Part shown: positions 9,531 to 18,447 of the stretch, piece after piece
Position numbering within the stretch: position 1 is the first letter of the stretch
Layout of the letters: each line of letters begins with the position of its first letter
Assembly: GCF_025685685.1 (NCBI RefSeq)
Contig: NZ_JAGSYH010000013.1
Span: 16,478-80,477, forward strand
Origin: Acidicapsa dinghuensis
Lineage (GTDB): Bacteria; Acidobacteriota; Terriglobia; Terriglobales; Acidobacteriaceae
DNA: 64,000 nucleotides
Direction: 5' to 3'
Made by a program: the position numbers and the translations under genes
The notes under the pieces: generated by a model
The model's database searches: none
Seen by the model: the letters and a program-made list of their open reading frames with translations, nothing else
What the model was told of the DNA's origin: nothing

Positions 9531-11168
9531 TCAATCATGTGGTGGTAAGTCATCCGCAGGTTGAGCCACACTGAACTTGCCTTCGCTATCGCGGGTCAGC
9601 ATCGGCGCATACCGGCCTAAGGAATCTCGCCTCCACCAGTTTCCTGTGTTGCGCTTCTGCTGCATCGAAGTGAACCAATATTGCCAAAGCACCGCCTGCA
9701 CATATTTTGGCGGATGCTGCGCAAACGGATTACTACGAAACAGAGCCAGTACGCTATCGTCATTCTCTAACAAGCGCTCTTCTGTAAGCGCGACCCACTG
9801 GTTCTGCTGCCAGTCCCCTAACGAAGCAAACCAGAGGTTCCACTCAAAACGCGGTTGATACGGCGCATAGATACCAGGAGCTTCATTGATTGATTGCGGC
9901 TTGAACCGAAACGGATAGGCAGTCCAGTGCTCGCCGTCATCTGATCCCTGGAATTCAATCTCATACCGCCCTCGCGTCATTACAGCAAACAAACCATATT
10001 GATTTGCAATACGAAATGGTTCAAGCACCCGCACGGGCCATTGAGGCAATGGCGAACTGGGCACAACCATGCCGATCATCTCCGTCGCCGTTGCATAGCC
10101 AATCCAGCACATCACCACAGCACTCACAACAATTCCTGCATCTCGCATGATCCTCACAATGCGGTTTCGGTCCTGAACACTTGCGTTCATCGCGTTCTGC
10201 AAGAAGAGCTTTGATGGCAGCAGACTTCGCAGGAAACGATCATCCAGCAGTAAAAACCCGAGGCATAGAACCAGATAGTTCAGAAACGCGTAATTAGCCG
10301 TCACTATGACTCCTATCTGCCAGGGAGTCACGATGAAAAAGCAAATGATACGTACCCTTCGCGGGAAAAACACCATCAGCACGAGGAGAAATTCCATCAC
10401 GAGAGTGCTGACAGCCGTCGCCACATGGAACCAGTGCGGCAAGTGACTCACATACCAGCCAATCCAACTCGGAAGTGGGAGATTCTGGTAGTAATCGTCC
10501 ATCGCAGTGAAGTGACGCCACTCCGGATCACCGCTGAGCCACTTCACCATCCCCGATTCAAAGTAGATCCGAAACCACTCCCACACCAGCAATAGATAGG
10601 CCGCACGCATTGGCGGCGACGAGGCGCCAAGCCCAGGCCTCAACCCGCGAGGAGCAAGAAACAACGCCAGTAAGCCAGCTTCCAGCAACATGCCATCGGA
10701 CTGATAAGAAGAGAAGTCCTGAGCTACGCATACAAACGAAAGGAAGCATACAAAACAGATGGCCAGATTCAAGCGTGGCCAGATATTCAGAAGCACCAGC
10801 AGCGATGCAATGATTCCTATCCACGTTACCCACATCAACATCCCGTCGCCCGACGAGATCCAGAAAAGTGATGGCGCGTACCACAGCCGCATTACTCCAT
10901 GGGCAATACGCGAGAGTGCTGCAAGGTAATCATGCGCCGGCAGTACACCGCGCGAACCAATCAATCCCTTGATTTGGAAAAGTAACGATAAGAAGGCAGA
11001 GAAATAGATGGCGCCCAACGCACGCAGAAAAATCCATCGCGGCAGCAGATGGCCACTCAAGCCACATTGCGAATCAAACAGCCATCGGACACGATTAGGC
11101 CGCTGCGAACCATCCTCCAGCGGCTCAAGCCAGCTCAGCAGCGGTTTTGCGCCCTCGTCTGATTCCAT
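9531..11168 (-). CDS. lipase maturation factor family membrane protein
   Basis: 545-residue polytopic protein of the LMF1/LMF2-like family. Its N-terminal region has LPRWIFLRALGAIYFSAFLS and several further transmembrane helices. The middle carries FRIYFESGMVKWLSGDPEW and DYYQNLPLPSWIGWYVSHLP, both hallmarks of the family. The C-terminal soluble part has the EIEFQGSDDGEHWTAYPFRF and YQPRFEWNLWFASLG segments, also conserved. In animals these ER proteins help fold secreted lipases; the role in bacteria is unknown and no lipase lies nearby. AAGGG precedes the ATG. It is first in a likely two-gene unit with the CHAD gene. Confidence 0.85.
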   Translation of the reverse strand: MESDEGAKPLLSWLEPLEDGSQRPNRVRWLFDSQCGLSGHLLPRWIFLRALGAIYFSAFLSLLFQIKGLIGSRGVLPAHDYLAALSRIAHGVMRLWYAPSLFWISSGDGMLMWVTWIGIIASLLVLLNIWPRLNLAICFVCFLSFVCVAQDFSSYQSDGMLLEAGLLALFLAPRGLRPGLGASSPPMRAAYLLLVWEWFRIYFESGMVKWLSGDPEWRHFTAMDDYYQNLPLPSWIGWYVSHLPHWFHVATAVSTLVMEFLLVLMVFFPRRVRIICFFIVTPWQIGVIVTANYAFLNYLVLCLGFLLLDDRFLRSLLPSKLFLQNAMNASVQDRNRIVRIMRDAGIVVSAVVMCWIGYATATEMIGMVVPSSPLPQWPVRVLEPFRIANQYGLFAVMTRGRYEIEFQGSDDGEHWTAYPFRFKPQSINEAPGIYAPYQPRFEWNLWFASLGDWQQNQWVALTEERLLENDDSVLALFRSNPFAQHPPKYVQAVLWQYWFTSMQQKRNTGNWWRRDSLGRYAPMLTRDSEGKFSVAQPADDLPPHD

Positions 11169-11353
11169 CGCGCACCCTTACTCTATCGTAGATGCAGAAC
11201 ATGCAGATATTGCCCTGCACGGCCACTGAAGAGGCATGCGGAAGAGTTATTGCGTAGACAACAAACGATGGCAGACAACATGATGCTGGTTACATGGAAG
11301 CTGCACTGTTAACTGTGGCACGACCTTCTGCAGGATGCGACAAGTTCACCCAA

Positions 11354-12148
11354 CTAAGCGCCACTTCCGCCTACGTCTGTGGCAACCTCTGAGGACTGCT
11401 GAATCGATACAAACGTCCAGTAGGTTGAGCCCGTACGAATCTGTGCATAATTACGCAACGGAACGAACTCTTTCTCGACCGGTTCCCCATCTACGTCAGT
11501 ACCGTTCATGCTCCCTTTGTCTCCGATGACGAAGCTCTTGCGATAGGTGATGAAGGTGTTGACTGACGAGAGCGTCGCATCCTGCGGAATGCAGATATCA
11601 CTCTGAGTCGGATCTTTACCGATAAGGTTGCGCCCCTCAAGCACTGGAAAAACCTGCCCCGACTCCTGCCAGCTATAAGTGATCAACACACCTACAATCT
11701 TGCGCGCTGGATCCACAGCGACGGTACGTCCACGCGAGCCAGCAGCCAGTGGTGCTGCGGCAGGTTTTGAAGCCGCTGGGGATTGAAAATCCGGCGTCGG
11801 CGACACTCCGGCAAAGACGGTTCGCCTCCGCTGCACCTCTTCGTTAGGAGGTGTGTCGTTCCAGCGCGGCACAGATGGAGGAGTCATCGGAGCATTGGCG
11901 CCGCTCGGTGGAGCAACCGAAGGCTGGGTGTAGATACTGGGATCGGAAGACCGTGGCGAATACGCCGGAGTTGATGAAACTCCCTCTGCGATTGTGGGCC
12001 TGCGCATTGGATCAGGAGTTGCCATATCTTCGGTTATCGTATCGTTCCGCTTCACAGCCGATGACTGCTCCAGCGGAGACTTGCACTGTACGCAAGTCGT
12101 CGCAGTATCCGGATTCCAACCGTAATTGCACTTGCTGCAATGGATCAT
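11354..12148 (-). CDS. zinc-ribbon and FHA domain protein
   Basis: 264-residue cytosolic protein. A double-CxxC zinc ribbon opens it (CSKCNYGW...CVQCKSPL, residues 4-26). A long proline/serine/threonine-rich linker (about 30-145) follows, with several possible phospho-threonine sites. A C-terminal FHA domain (about 150-250) has GRNLIGKDPTQSDICIP and GDKGSMNGTDVDG. FHA domains bind phosphothreonine, so this is a likely reader or substrate of the kinases in the island. AAGGAGG precedes the ATG. It is last in an operon with the 49-codon gene and the VWA-FHA gene, 25 bases after the small gene. Confidence 0.85.
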   Translation of the reverse strand: MIHCSKCNYGWNPDTATTCVQCKSPLEQSSAVKRNDTITEDMATPDPMRRPTIAEGVSSTPAYSPRSSDPSIYTQPSVAPPSGANAPMTPPSVPRWNDTPPNEEVQRRRTVFAGVSPTPDFQSPAASKPAAAPLAAGSRGRTVAVDPARKIVGVLITYSWQESGQVFPVLEGRNLIGKDPTQSDICIPQDATLSSVNTFITYRKSFVIGDKGSMNGTDVDGEPVEKEFVPLRNYAQIRTGSTYWTFVSIQQSSEVATDVGGSGA

Positions 12149-12173
12149 CGTTCCATCCTCCTTGCCGTTCCTC

Positions 12174-12323
12174 TTAGCCGATCAGCGGCAAGAGAATAAC
12201 CTTCGTCCAATCGTCGTTGTGATTCTTGCATTCAATTCCTGAACCGTCCAGTGCGTATCTTCCGCCAAAATCAACCGTCTTAGCACTGATCCTGAAAAAT
12301 TGTGTATCGAGTTCTTGCGACAT
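12174..12323 (-). CDS. 49-residue small protein coupled to the VWA-FHA gene
   Basis: Short frame starting MSQELDTQFFRIS and ending VILLPLIG, with DFGGRYALDGSGIEC in the middle. Its ATG (12321-12323) overlaps the TAA of the upstream VWA-FHA gene by one base (TAATG), a classic translational-coupling junction, and AAAAGG sits just upstream. It fills the gap between two co-directional genes exactly, 25 bases before the zinc-ribbon/FHA gene. I recognise no family. It has no signal peptide or membrane helix, and one cysteine. Coupling and position support coding, but homologues would be needed to be sure. Confidence 0.6.
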   Translation of the reverse strand: MSQELDTQFFRISAKTVDFGGRYALDGSGIECKNHNDDWTKVILLPLIG

Positions 12324-14026
12324 TACACCTTTTCCAGTACCAGTTTTGTTTGGCCAAGCTGAATCTCATCGCCTGGTCTCAGCAAATGCCGGCCTGATGT
12401 TAATTTCGAACCGTTAACGTATGTGCCATTGAGAGAATTCTGGTCTTCAACCTTGAGAATTGCGCCTTCCCAGAACAATCTCGCGTGATGGCTCGAAACT
12501 GTTGGATCGTCGGGCAGAATCAGTTCGTTTCCCACCACTGCGCCAATGCGAAAGATTCGCGAAGTTATCTTGAAAACCTGCCCAGCAAGTGGCCCGTTTT
12601 GCACAGCCAGCCTTCCATACGGCCCCACATCGGCAGCCTCAAAATATACGGCTAGTTTCGTTCGCGTCCGCTCTGCTCGTTCTTCAAGATCCAGTATTGG
12701 AGCCGATTCAACCCGCGTCGGCTTCGGTTCAATCTCGGTTGAAGACAGACGCTGTACAGGCAGCGACGAGGCAGAAAGAGGCGCAGCTCCTGTTTCCGGT
12801 ACGGTCGGCGTTCTGCTTCCTGCGCTGCCCGGCTGCCCAAACGGCCCCGGAAATCCGGATGGAGCAATGGGCGTCGAGGGATAGCTGCCCGGAATCGGAG
12901 GCGTTTGCAATTGCGGTCCGGGCTGCGCGAGGGGCTGTGAAGCGGCAACTCCAACTCTGGTTCCACCACGCGCGCCGAACCAGGAAATCGACAGCAAAAT
13001 AACACCTGCCAGAAAACAGGCGCCAAGTCCCCATAACCAGAAGTTCTGAATCGCGGTGCTCTTCGGTGTCCGGATAAAGACCGTCGCCGTCAACTTGCCT
13101 GGCATCCAGCGAAGCTGTACCGAATGCAGCGAATCATCTGTTGGCAGATGCGATGTTTTGAAGCTCGCCACAGGCGTCATACGGGTTATCTGAATTCCCT
13201 GACCGACATAGGTATCCAGATCCTGGGCATTCAGAGCATGACGATATGTACCGCCGGTCTGATCCGCTAATTGCTGCAGAGTAGAGAGATAAGCACCGTT
13301 ATCGCGGTTCAAACCTATGCAGTCAACCACAATTCCCATCGATTTTGCCTTGGCAATCACATCTACCAAAGCATGCTCTGAGCCTTCGTCGTGCCCATCT
13401 GAAATCACAGTCAGCAATCGCCGCACGGGTAGATTGCTGTTGAACTGATCCATCGTCTGCAGCAGCGCATCGTAGAGCCGTGTAAGTTTTCCGCGCGCCT
13501 GCACCGTATCCAGTTCTTGCGCCAGAGCCGACTTGCTAGCCCCAAAGGGCACATCCGTGCGCACATCGTCCGCAAAGGTAACAACCGCGACCTTATCTTG
13601 CGGTCGCGCCTGCTGCACAAATTTAGAGATGGTTGCATGAATCGAGTTGATAGGCGCGCCTCGCATCGACCCACTCGCATCCAGCGCCAGAATCGCAGTC
13701 AGGCCGTTGCCCGTTGCCTCGAAAGAACGAATCGATGTCGCCGTCCCAATCTCCTTACCCTGGGAGTAGAGCTTCAAATCCGCGGGCTTAGGCATAATCG
13801 GGTTTCCGTCAGCCCCAGCAAGCGAGAAAACTACATCCACATTCGGAAATTTGGGAAGCGGTGACTTGCTGTCGCCTCCGGTATACGCTGGGCCGCCAGC
13901 CAATCGAGCGGCGGCATTCGCCTGCGCTTCGACTCTGTATCCCATCCAAAATGCTGACAGCGCCACCACCGCAGCCACTATATATGCATGGCGATTCGCT
14001 CTGATTCGATTTCTCAATAACATCAT
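12323..14026 (-). CDS. VWA domain - transmembrane - FHA domain protein
   Basis: 567-residue membrane protein with an unusual two-sided design. An N-terminal signal anchor (about 10-35) precedes a von Willebrand factor A domain (about 105-290) with the metal-binding DASGSMRG motif and LLTVISDGHDEGS. A transmembrane helix (FWLWGLGACFLAGVILLSIS, about 325-350) and a proline-rich linker lead to a cytosolic FHA domain (about 470-565) with IGAVVGNELILPDD, VSSHHARLFWEG and NSLNGTYVNG. The outside VWA domain probably binds protein partners while the inside FHA domain reads phosphothreonine, so it could pass phosphorylation state to the envelope. AAGGGA precedes the ATG. It overlaps the 49-codon gene and lies downstream of the M48 protease. 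Confidence 0.9.
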   Translation of the reverse strand: MMLLRNRIRANRHAYIVAAVVALSAFWMGYRVEAQANAAARLAGGPAYTGGDSKSPLPKFPNVDVVFSLAGADGNPIMPKPADLKLYSQGKEIGTATSIRSFEATGNGLTAILALDASGSMRGAPINSIHATISKFVQQARPQDKVAVVTFADDVRTDVPFGASKSALAQELDTVQARGKLTRLYDALLQTMDQFNSNLPVRRLLTVISDGHDEGSEHALVDVIAKAKSMGIVVDCIGLNRDNGAYLSTLQQLADQTGGTYRHALNAQDLDTYVGQGIQITRMTPVASFKTSHLPTDDSLHSVQLRWMPGKLTATVFIRTPKSTAIQNFWLWGLGACFLAGVILLSISWFGARGGTRVGVAASQPLAQPGPQLQTPPIPGSYPSTPIAPSGFPGPFGQPGSAGSRTPTVPETGAAPLSASSLPVQRLSSTEIEPKPTRVESAPILDLEERAERTRTKLAVYFEAADVGPYGRLAVQNGPLAGQVFKITSRIFRIGAVVGNELILPDDPTVSSHHARLFWEGAILKVEDQNSLNGTYVNGSKLTSGRHLLRPGDEIQLGQTKLVLEKV

Positions 14027-14116
14027 GGATATTCCCTTTATCTATCTGCAGACCTGCTCTTCACCCGGATCTATGTATACAGCCCAGGTCATCATCTCTT
14101 TCGGCAACAGCCCAAC

Positions 14117-15001
14117 CTAGCGCTTATCTGGCTGCGCCTTTTGCGGCTTCGGCGGGGCCGGCAGGAATCGCAGTGCTGCTTTCATTGCATGGAAAGACAT
14201 TGAGTCGGTCTTCGCATTGGACGGAATAGAAACTTCCCTGAGTTCACGCTCGATGGCTGCACGCCGCTCCGGTGTAGGAGGATGATCCGACAGAAATCTC
14301 GGAGGCGCGCCGCCCGCCTCGCGCTCTATCTTCTCAAGCATATTGAAGAGCTTGATAAATCCGTGCGGATCCCATCCCGCGCGCAGCATCTCATAAAAAC
14401 CAAGCATGTCGGCCTGCTCTTCATCCGCGCGGCTGAAATGCAGCATTGCAAGCATACCCACTGCGCCACCCAGCTTAAGAATGATCTGCTCTACGATGCC
14501 ATTGTTTTTGTGCAGGTTATCAAGCACTGGCTTCAGCAGCGCGCGAGCTTGAAAACTCAGCAGCAGTTGATTGAGGGCGTGTCGCCCTACAACATGGCCA
14601 ATCTCATGCGATAGCGTCGCCGCCAGTTCGTCCTCGCTCGTCACCATGGCCAGCAGGCCGCGATTCACATACAGACCGCCTCCGGGAATCGACGCGGCAT
14701 TGACCTCCATCGTGTTCACCAGCTTGGCGTGATACGGCATGTTTGGGCGCTGACTCTTCGCTGACAGATCATGCACCATATCGTTCAGATACGCATCGAT
14801 CACAGGGTTTGAAACGATCGGCTCTTCCCGCTCCAGCTGCTCGGCGAACTTGTTGCCGAGCGCAATCTCATCATCATCACTGACGCGTGACTGCTGCGCC
14901 ACAATCGGCTCTTTCGCCAGCAAGTGAGGCGTAAACGTCAGCACTGCAGCTCCCATGCCTGCCCTGCGCAACCACTCACGTCTGTTCCAAACGGCCGTCA
15001 T
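14117..15001 (-). CDS. M48 family metalloprotease, exported
   Basis: 294-residue zinc protease of the BepA/LoiP (M48C) type. The N-terminus has a twin-arginine-like signal (NRREWLRRAGMGAAVLTF). The active site is LSHEIGHVVGRHA (HExxH) and the third ligand lies in RADEEQADMLGF, with the family-typical DHPPTPERRAAIE near the C-terminus. Such proteases handle misassembled outer-membrane or periplasmic proteins. No tetratricopeptide tail is present, unlike BepA. The start is the ATG at 15001 with CAGGAG six bases upstream; a longer frame begins at a TTG at 15025 without a site. It is first in the operon with the VWA-FHA, small and FHA genes. Confidence 0.9.
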   Translation of the reverse strand: MTAVWNRREWLRRAGMGAAVLTFTPHLLAKEPIVAQQSRVSDDDEIALGNKFAEQLEREEPIVSNPVIDAYLNDMVHDLSAKSQRPNMPYHAKLVNTMEVNAASIPGGGLYVNRGLLAMVTSEDELAATLSHEIGHVVGRHALNQLLLSFQARALLKPVLDNLHKNNGIVEQIILKLGGAVGMLAMLHFSRADEEQADMLGFYEMLRAGWDPHGFIKLFNMLEKIEREAGGAPPRFLSDHPPTPERRAAIERELREVSIPSNAKTDSMSFHAMKAALRFLPAPPKPQKAQPDKR

Positions 15002-15324
15002 CGTATTCTCCTGTAAGCAAGTCAAGTCCCATTTGCGAAAAATTCAGTTGGGCCAATTTTGATGTCGGGTGGGGGAAATCGATTGTAGCCCATTCCCGCG
15101 CGAGAGACCATTACCGAAACCAACCAAAGCCACTTCGTAACTCATCGGGCCGCATGGGTCGGTAACTCTCCGCTGTAACCTCTTCCCTTACACCAGGAAT
15201 AGCGCAAAAACTTTGTTCTGGTGCTCACGACGGCCGCATAATTTCGCTTCCACCTTTGAAAGCTTCGTTAACACAGAATTTCATCGTCCCAGCCATAAAC
15301 CGATTGCTAATTTAACCGAATCGC
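15002..15324. promoter_or_regulatory. divergent intergenic region between the M48 operon and the FHA-ABC gene
   Basis: 323 bases that must hold the promoters of two divergent operons. No strong -35/-10 pair, terminator or RNA gene was visible. An in-frame stop at 15313-15315 limits the FHA-ABC gene to starts at or after 15325. Confidence 0.4.
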
Positions 15325-18225
15325 GTGCTATCGTTGGTGCAGTTTCTCGACACTCCCATGTCATTCATCCCTAATCTTCCCGTTCAGACCTGGATCATAG
15401 GCCGAGCCGAAGACTGCGATCTCCAGCTTCCACAGCTTGAGATTTCGGGGCATCACGCGCGCCTCATCCGTCAAAGTGATCAATACTGGATCGAGGACAC
15501 CAACTCCTCCAACGGCGTTTACATCAATGGCGTCCGTATTCCAGCCAGCCAGCCAACCCATATCCCTCCCGGAGCGGTGGTGACTCTGGGGCGTCAGATT
15601 CCCCTGCTCTGGCCGCAAACCACGCCGGTTACCCTACCTGCGCAGCCAAACCGCAGTGGTTCAGCAAGCGCCAGCGCTGGTAACTCCGGATCGGTGCCTA
15701 AGCCGTCCATTCCGCCGCCGTTACCAGGTTCTCGGGTCATCACTATCGGACGCGCCCCTGGATCGGACAAACAGGTAGATCTGCCCATCGTTTCCTGGGA
15801 GCACGCCCGCATCGTATTCGAAAACGGCCAGCCGATCCTCGAAGATCTTGGATCGCGCAATCACACCTACATCGACCGCATCGACACCCCTGTTCAGCGT
15901 GCGCCACTCGATCCAAACAGCACAGTCTATCTCGGCTCCTACAAAATTGCCGTCAAAGAGCTTCTCAATGCCCAGCGAGTCACCGTCGGCGAAGCGGCCT
16001 TCAACAAAGTCGAGTTCCGCGGCAACAGCATGGTTATCGGCCGCGATCCCCAGGCCGATGTACCGCTCGACTTTCCCATGGTCTCCTGGCATCACGCCCG
16101 GCTTACCAGAGAGGCAAATGGCATCCTCGTTGAAGACCTGGGATCGCGCAACGGAACATTTGTCGGTGGAATCCGTGTCAGCGGCAAAGTCCTCGCCAAG
16201 CCCGGTCAGGAAATCGGCCTCGGCAGCTATCGCTTCCAGCTTCTCGAAGGCGGCCAACTCGCTCAGCGCACCTATCACGGCAACGTTACTATTGAAGCCG
16301 CAAATGTTGTTGTGAATGCCCCCAGCGGCAACCGGCTCATCGAACCGGTCTCGATGACCATCTTCCCCTCGGAACTGGTAGCTCTCATGGGGCCCGCCGG
16401 TGCGGGAAAGACTACGCTGCTCAAAGCGCTCAACGGCTATACCAAGCCCGCCGAGGGCCGCGTTCTCTTCAATGGCGCAAGTCTTTACGACTATTACGAC
16501 CAGTTCCGCCAGCAACTCGGCTACGTTCCTCAGGACGACATCGTCCACTCGCAGCTCACCGTCGGCGAGGCTCTCTATTTCTCTGCCCGCCTGCGCACCG
16601 ACCTCAGCGACGATGAAATCAGAGCGCGCACCGTAAAAGTTCTCGATCAGCTCCGCATGCTCGATAAGAAAGACACGCTGATCGGATCGCCAGAGCGCAA
16701 AACCCTCTCTGGCGGTCAACGCAAGCGGGTCAACATCGCCCTCGAGCTCATCAATGACACTCCCGTCCTATTCCTCGACGAGCCCACATCCGGCCTGTCT
16801 TCGTACGACGCCGAATCCGTCATCGATCTGCTCAAGGAACTGTCCAAACAGGGCAAGACCATCATCACTACCATCCATCAGCCGAGCATTCACATTTATA
16901 AGCAGTTTGACGACCTCATCATGGTCAACCGCGATCCCGGCGGCAAGACCGGCTCCATGGTCTACTTCGGCCCCGCATATCCCGACTCGATCCAATTCCT
17001 CAATGGGCTGCCACCCGGACCAGCAACAAGCGATCTCTCACCTGAAATGCTGCTCTCCGGCCTTGCCAAGAAAAGCTCCACCGAATGGCAGCAGCTATAT
17101 CAGGGTTCGCGCTATCACCAGGATTTCGTCGTAGCCCGTCCCGGCAATCAACCAACACCCACCGCAACCGGAGCACCTGGCGATAAGCCCAGACGGCACT
17201 TCGATCTCACCCAGTGGTTTGCTCTGGTGCGACGCAACACCATCGTCAAGCTGCGCGACAAGACACAGACCGCGATCCTGATGATCCAGGCGCCGCTCTT
17301 CGCCACGCTCATCGTTCTCGTCTACCACGGTCTGAGCCACGACATGGGCGAGGAGCTGACGAAAAAACTCGTCGGCATTCACTTTCTGATGGTGATTGCG
17401 GCCATCTGGTTCGGCTGCAACAACGCCGCACGCGACATCGTCGGCGAGTGGACCGTCTATAAGCGCGAGCGCATGGTCACGCTCAGGCTGGGCTCTTACG
17501 CGTTCTCAAAGCTGGCCGTTCTGCTCGGCCTCGCCTTGATTCAATGCTTTTTCCTGCTCGGCATTGTCGATCTTTCACTGAGCCTCAAGAGCAACTTCTT
17601 CCTCGTTTATGGGATGCTTGTGCTCTCGGCTATGGTCGGCACCGGGCTGGGTCTATGTATCTCTGCATTCTCCAAGACGACGGAAAGCGCCATTGCCCTG
17701 CTTCCCGTCGTCTTGTTGCCCATCATCGCGCTCGGTGGCGGCCTCAGGCCGGCCTATCTGCTTGATGCCAAGTTACGCTGGATCACACTGGCCGTCCCCT
17801 CGCAGTGGGCGCTCGAAGCCAACCTGCTCCAGGAAACCGGCCCGAATAAATGGCCTTTGCTTTCCCATGCAGCAACATCGCAAAATACACCGGCCGCTGA
17901 ACAGCCCATGGTGATTACCCAGGACAACGGTAAACCCGCCGAATTCTATTGCGATCAACAGGCCAATCTCGCCAAGGGTCAGTACTATGACGTAGCCGAC
18001 CCCATCATTCCGCACAATCGGATAAGCTGCCCCGAACAAGACGGCACGATGAAAGAAAACTTCACCTCAAAACCCATTGAAGTTGTCTACAACTCAAGCA
18101 CATATAAAGCCGAAAAATTCCGGCATCGTTTCCGTACCTCGGTCATGATTCTTGCAGGCATGCTTACTGGCCTGATAGCCGCAGTTCTCGGAATTCTTCG
18201 CATGCGCGACAACGATCCGCAATGA
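15325..18225 (+). CDS. ABCG-type transporter with three N-terminal FHA domains
   Basis: 966-residue half-transporter. Three FHA domains come first: about 1-95 (IIGRAEDCDLQLP, SSNGVYINGVRI), about 135-220 (TIGRAPGSDKQVDLP, GSRNHTYIDR) and about 225-310 (VIGRDPQADVPLDFP, GSRNGTFVGGIRV). The ATPase (about 325-560) has Walker A GPAGAGKTTLLK, signature LSGGQRKRVNIALELI and Walker B PVLFLDEPTSGLSS. An ABC2-type membrane domain with about six helices ends the protein. It resembles mycobacterial Rv1747, whose two FHA domains are controlled by a Ser/Thr kinase; here there are three. The GTG at 15325 is the first possible start and completes the first FHA strand, but has no clear ribosome site; ATG 15358 is the alternative. 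A PP2C phosphatase follows. Confidence 0.9.
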   Translation: MLSLVQFLDTPMSFIPNLPVQTWIIGRAEDCDLQLPQLEISGHHARLIRQSDQYWIEDTNSSNGVYINGVRIPASQPTHIPPGAVVTLGRQIPLLWPQTTPVTLPAQPNRSGSASASAGNSGSVPKPSIPPPLPGSRVITIGRAPGSDKQVDLPIVSWEHARIVFENGQPILEDLGSRNHTYIDRIDTPVQRAPLDPNSTVYLGSYKIAVKELLNAQRVTVGEAAFNKVEFRGNSMVIGRDPQADVPLDFPMVSWHHARLTREANGILVEDLGSRNGTFVGGIRVSGKVLAKPGQEIGLGSYRFQLLEGGQLAQRTYHGNVTIEAANVVVNAPSGNRLIEPVSMTIFPSELVALMGPAGAGKTTLLKALNGYTKPAEGRVLFNGASLYDYYDQFRQQLGYVPQDDIVHSQLTVGEALYFSARLRTDLSDDEIRARTVKVLDQLRMLDKKDTLIGSPERKTLSGGQRKRVNIALELINDTPVLFLDEPTSGLSSYDAESVIDLLKELSKQGKTIITTIHQPSIHIYKQFDDLIMVNRDPGGKTGSMVYFGPAYPDSIQFLNGLPPGPATSDLSPEMLLSGLAKKSSTEWQQLYQGSRYHQDFVVARPGNQPTPTATGAPGDKPRRHFDLTQWFALVRRNTIVKLRDKTQTAILMIQAPLFATLIVLVYHGLSHDMGEELTKKLVGIHFLMVIAAIWFGCNNAARDIVGEWTVYKRERMVTLRLGSYAFSKLAVLLGLALIQCFFLLGIVDLSLSLKSNFFLVYGMLVLSAMVGTGLGLCISAFSKTTESAIALLPVVLLPIIALGGGLRPAYLLDAKLRWITLAVPSQWALEANLLQETGPNKWPLLSHAATSQNTPAAEQPMVITQDNGKPAEFYCDQQANLAKGQYYDVADPIIPHNRISCPEQDGTMKENFTSKPIEVVYNSSTYKAEKFRHRFRTSVMILAGMLTGLIAAVLGILRMRDNDPQ

Positions 18226-18447
18226 CAATTCAGGAGAAAGCTAACCACCGGCATCCCGATTCCTTACCCCGCCATGGCGTCAAGCAAACGAATTCATGGC
18301 AATCCGGAGATTTGCCAGACAGGAATCGATATACTTGCACTTCTTGCCGGTCGGTCAAAAAATTTCCACAGAAGCCTTGCGCAGCTTCTCGTATAAATCG
18401 CGCTTTAGGATTCTGCAGGCACATATTCTCGCCTGCGAGGTAATTGC

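Noticed and set aside
14027..14116. 17-codon frame (MMTWAVYIDPGEEQVCR) between the M48 and VWA-FHA genes
   Set aside because: No convincing ribosome site and no coupling to either neighbour.
15721..16719. 332-residue minus-strand frame opposite the FHA-ABC gene
   Set aside because: It mirrors codon bias of the real gene, has no motif, and would lie across two FHA domains and the Walker A region.
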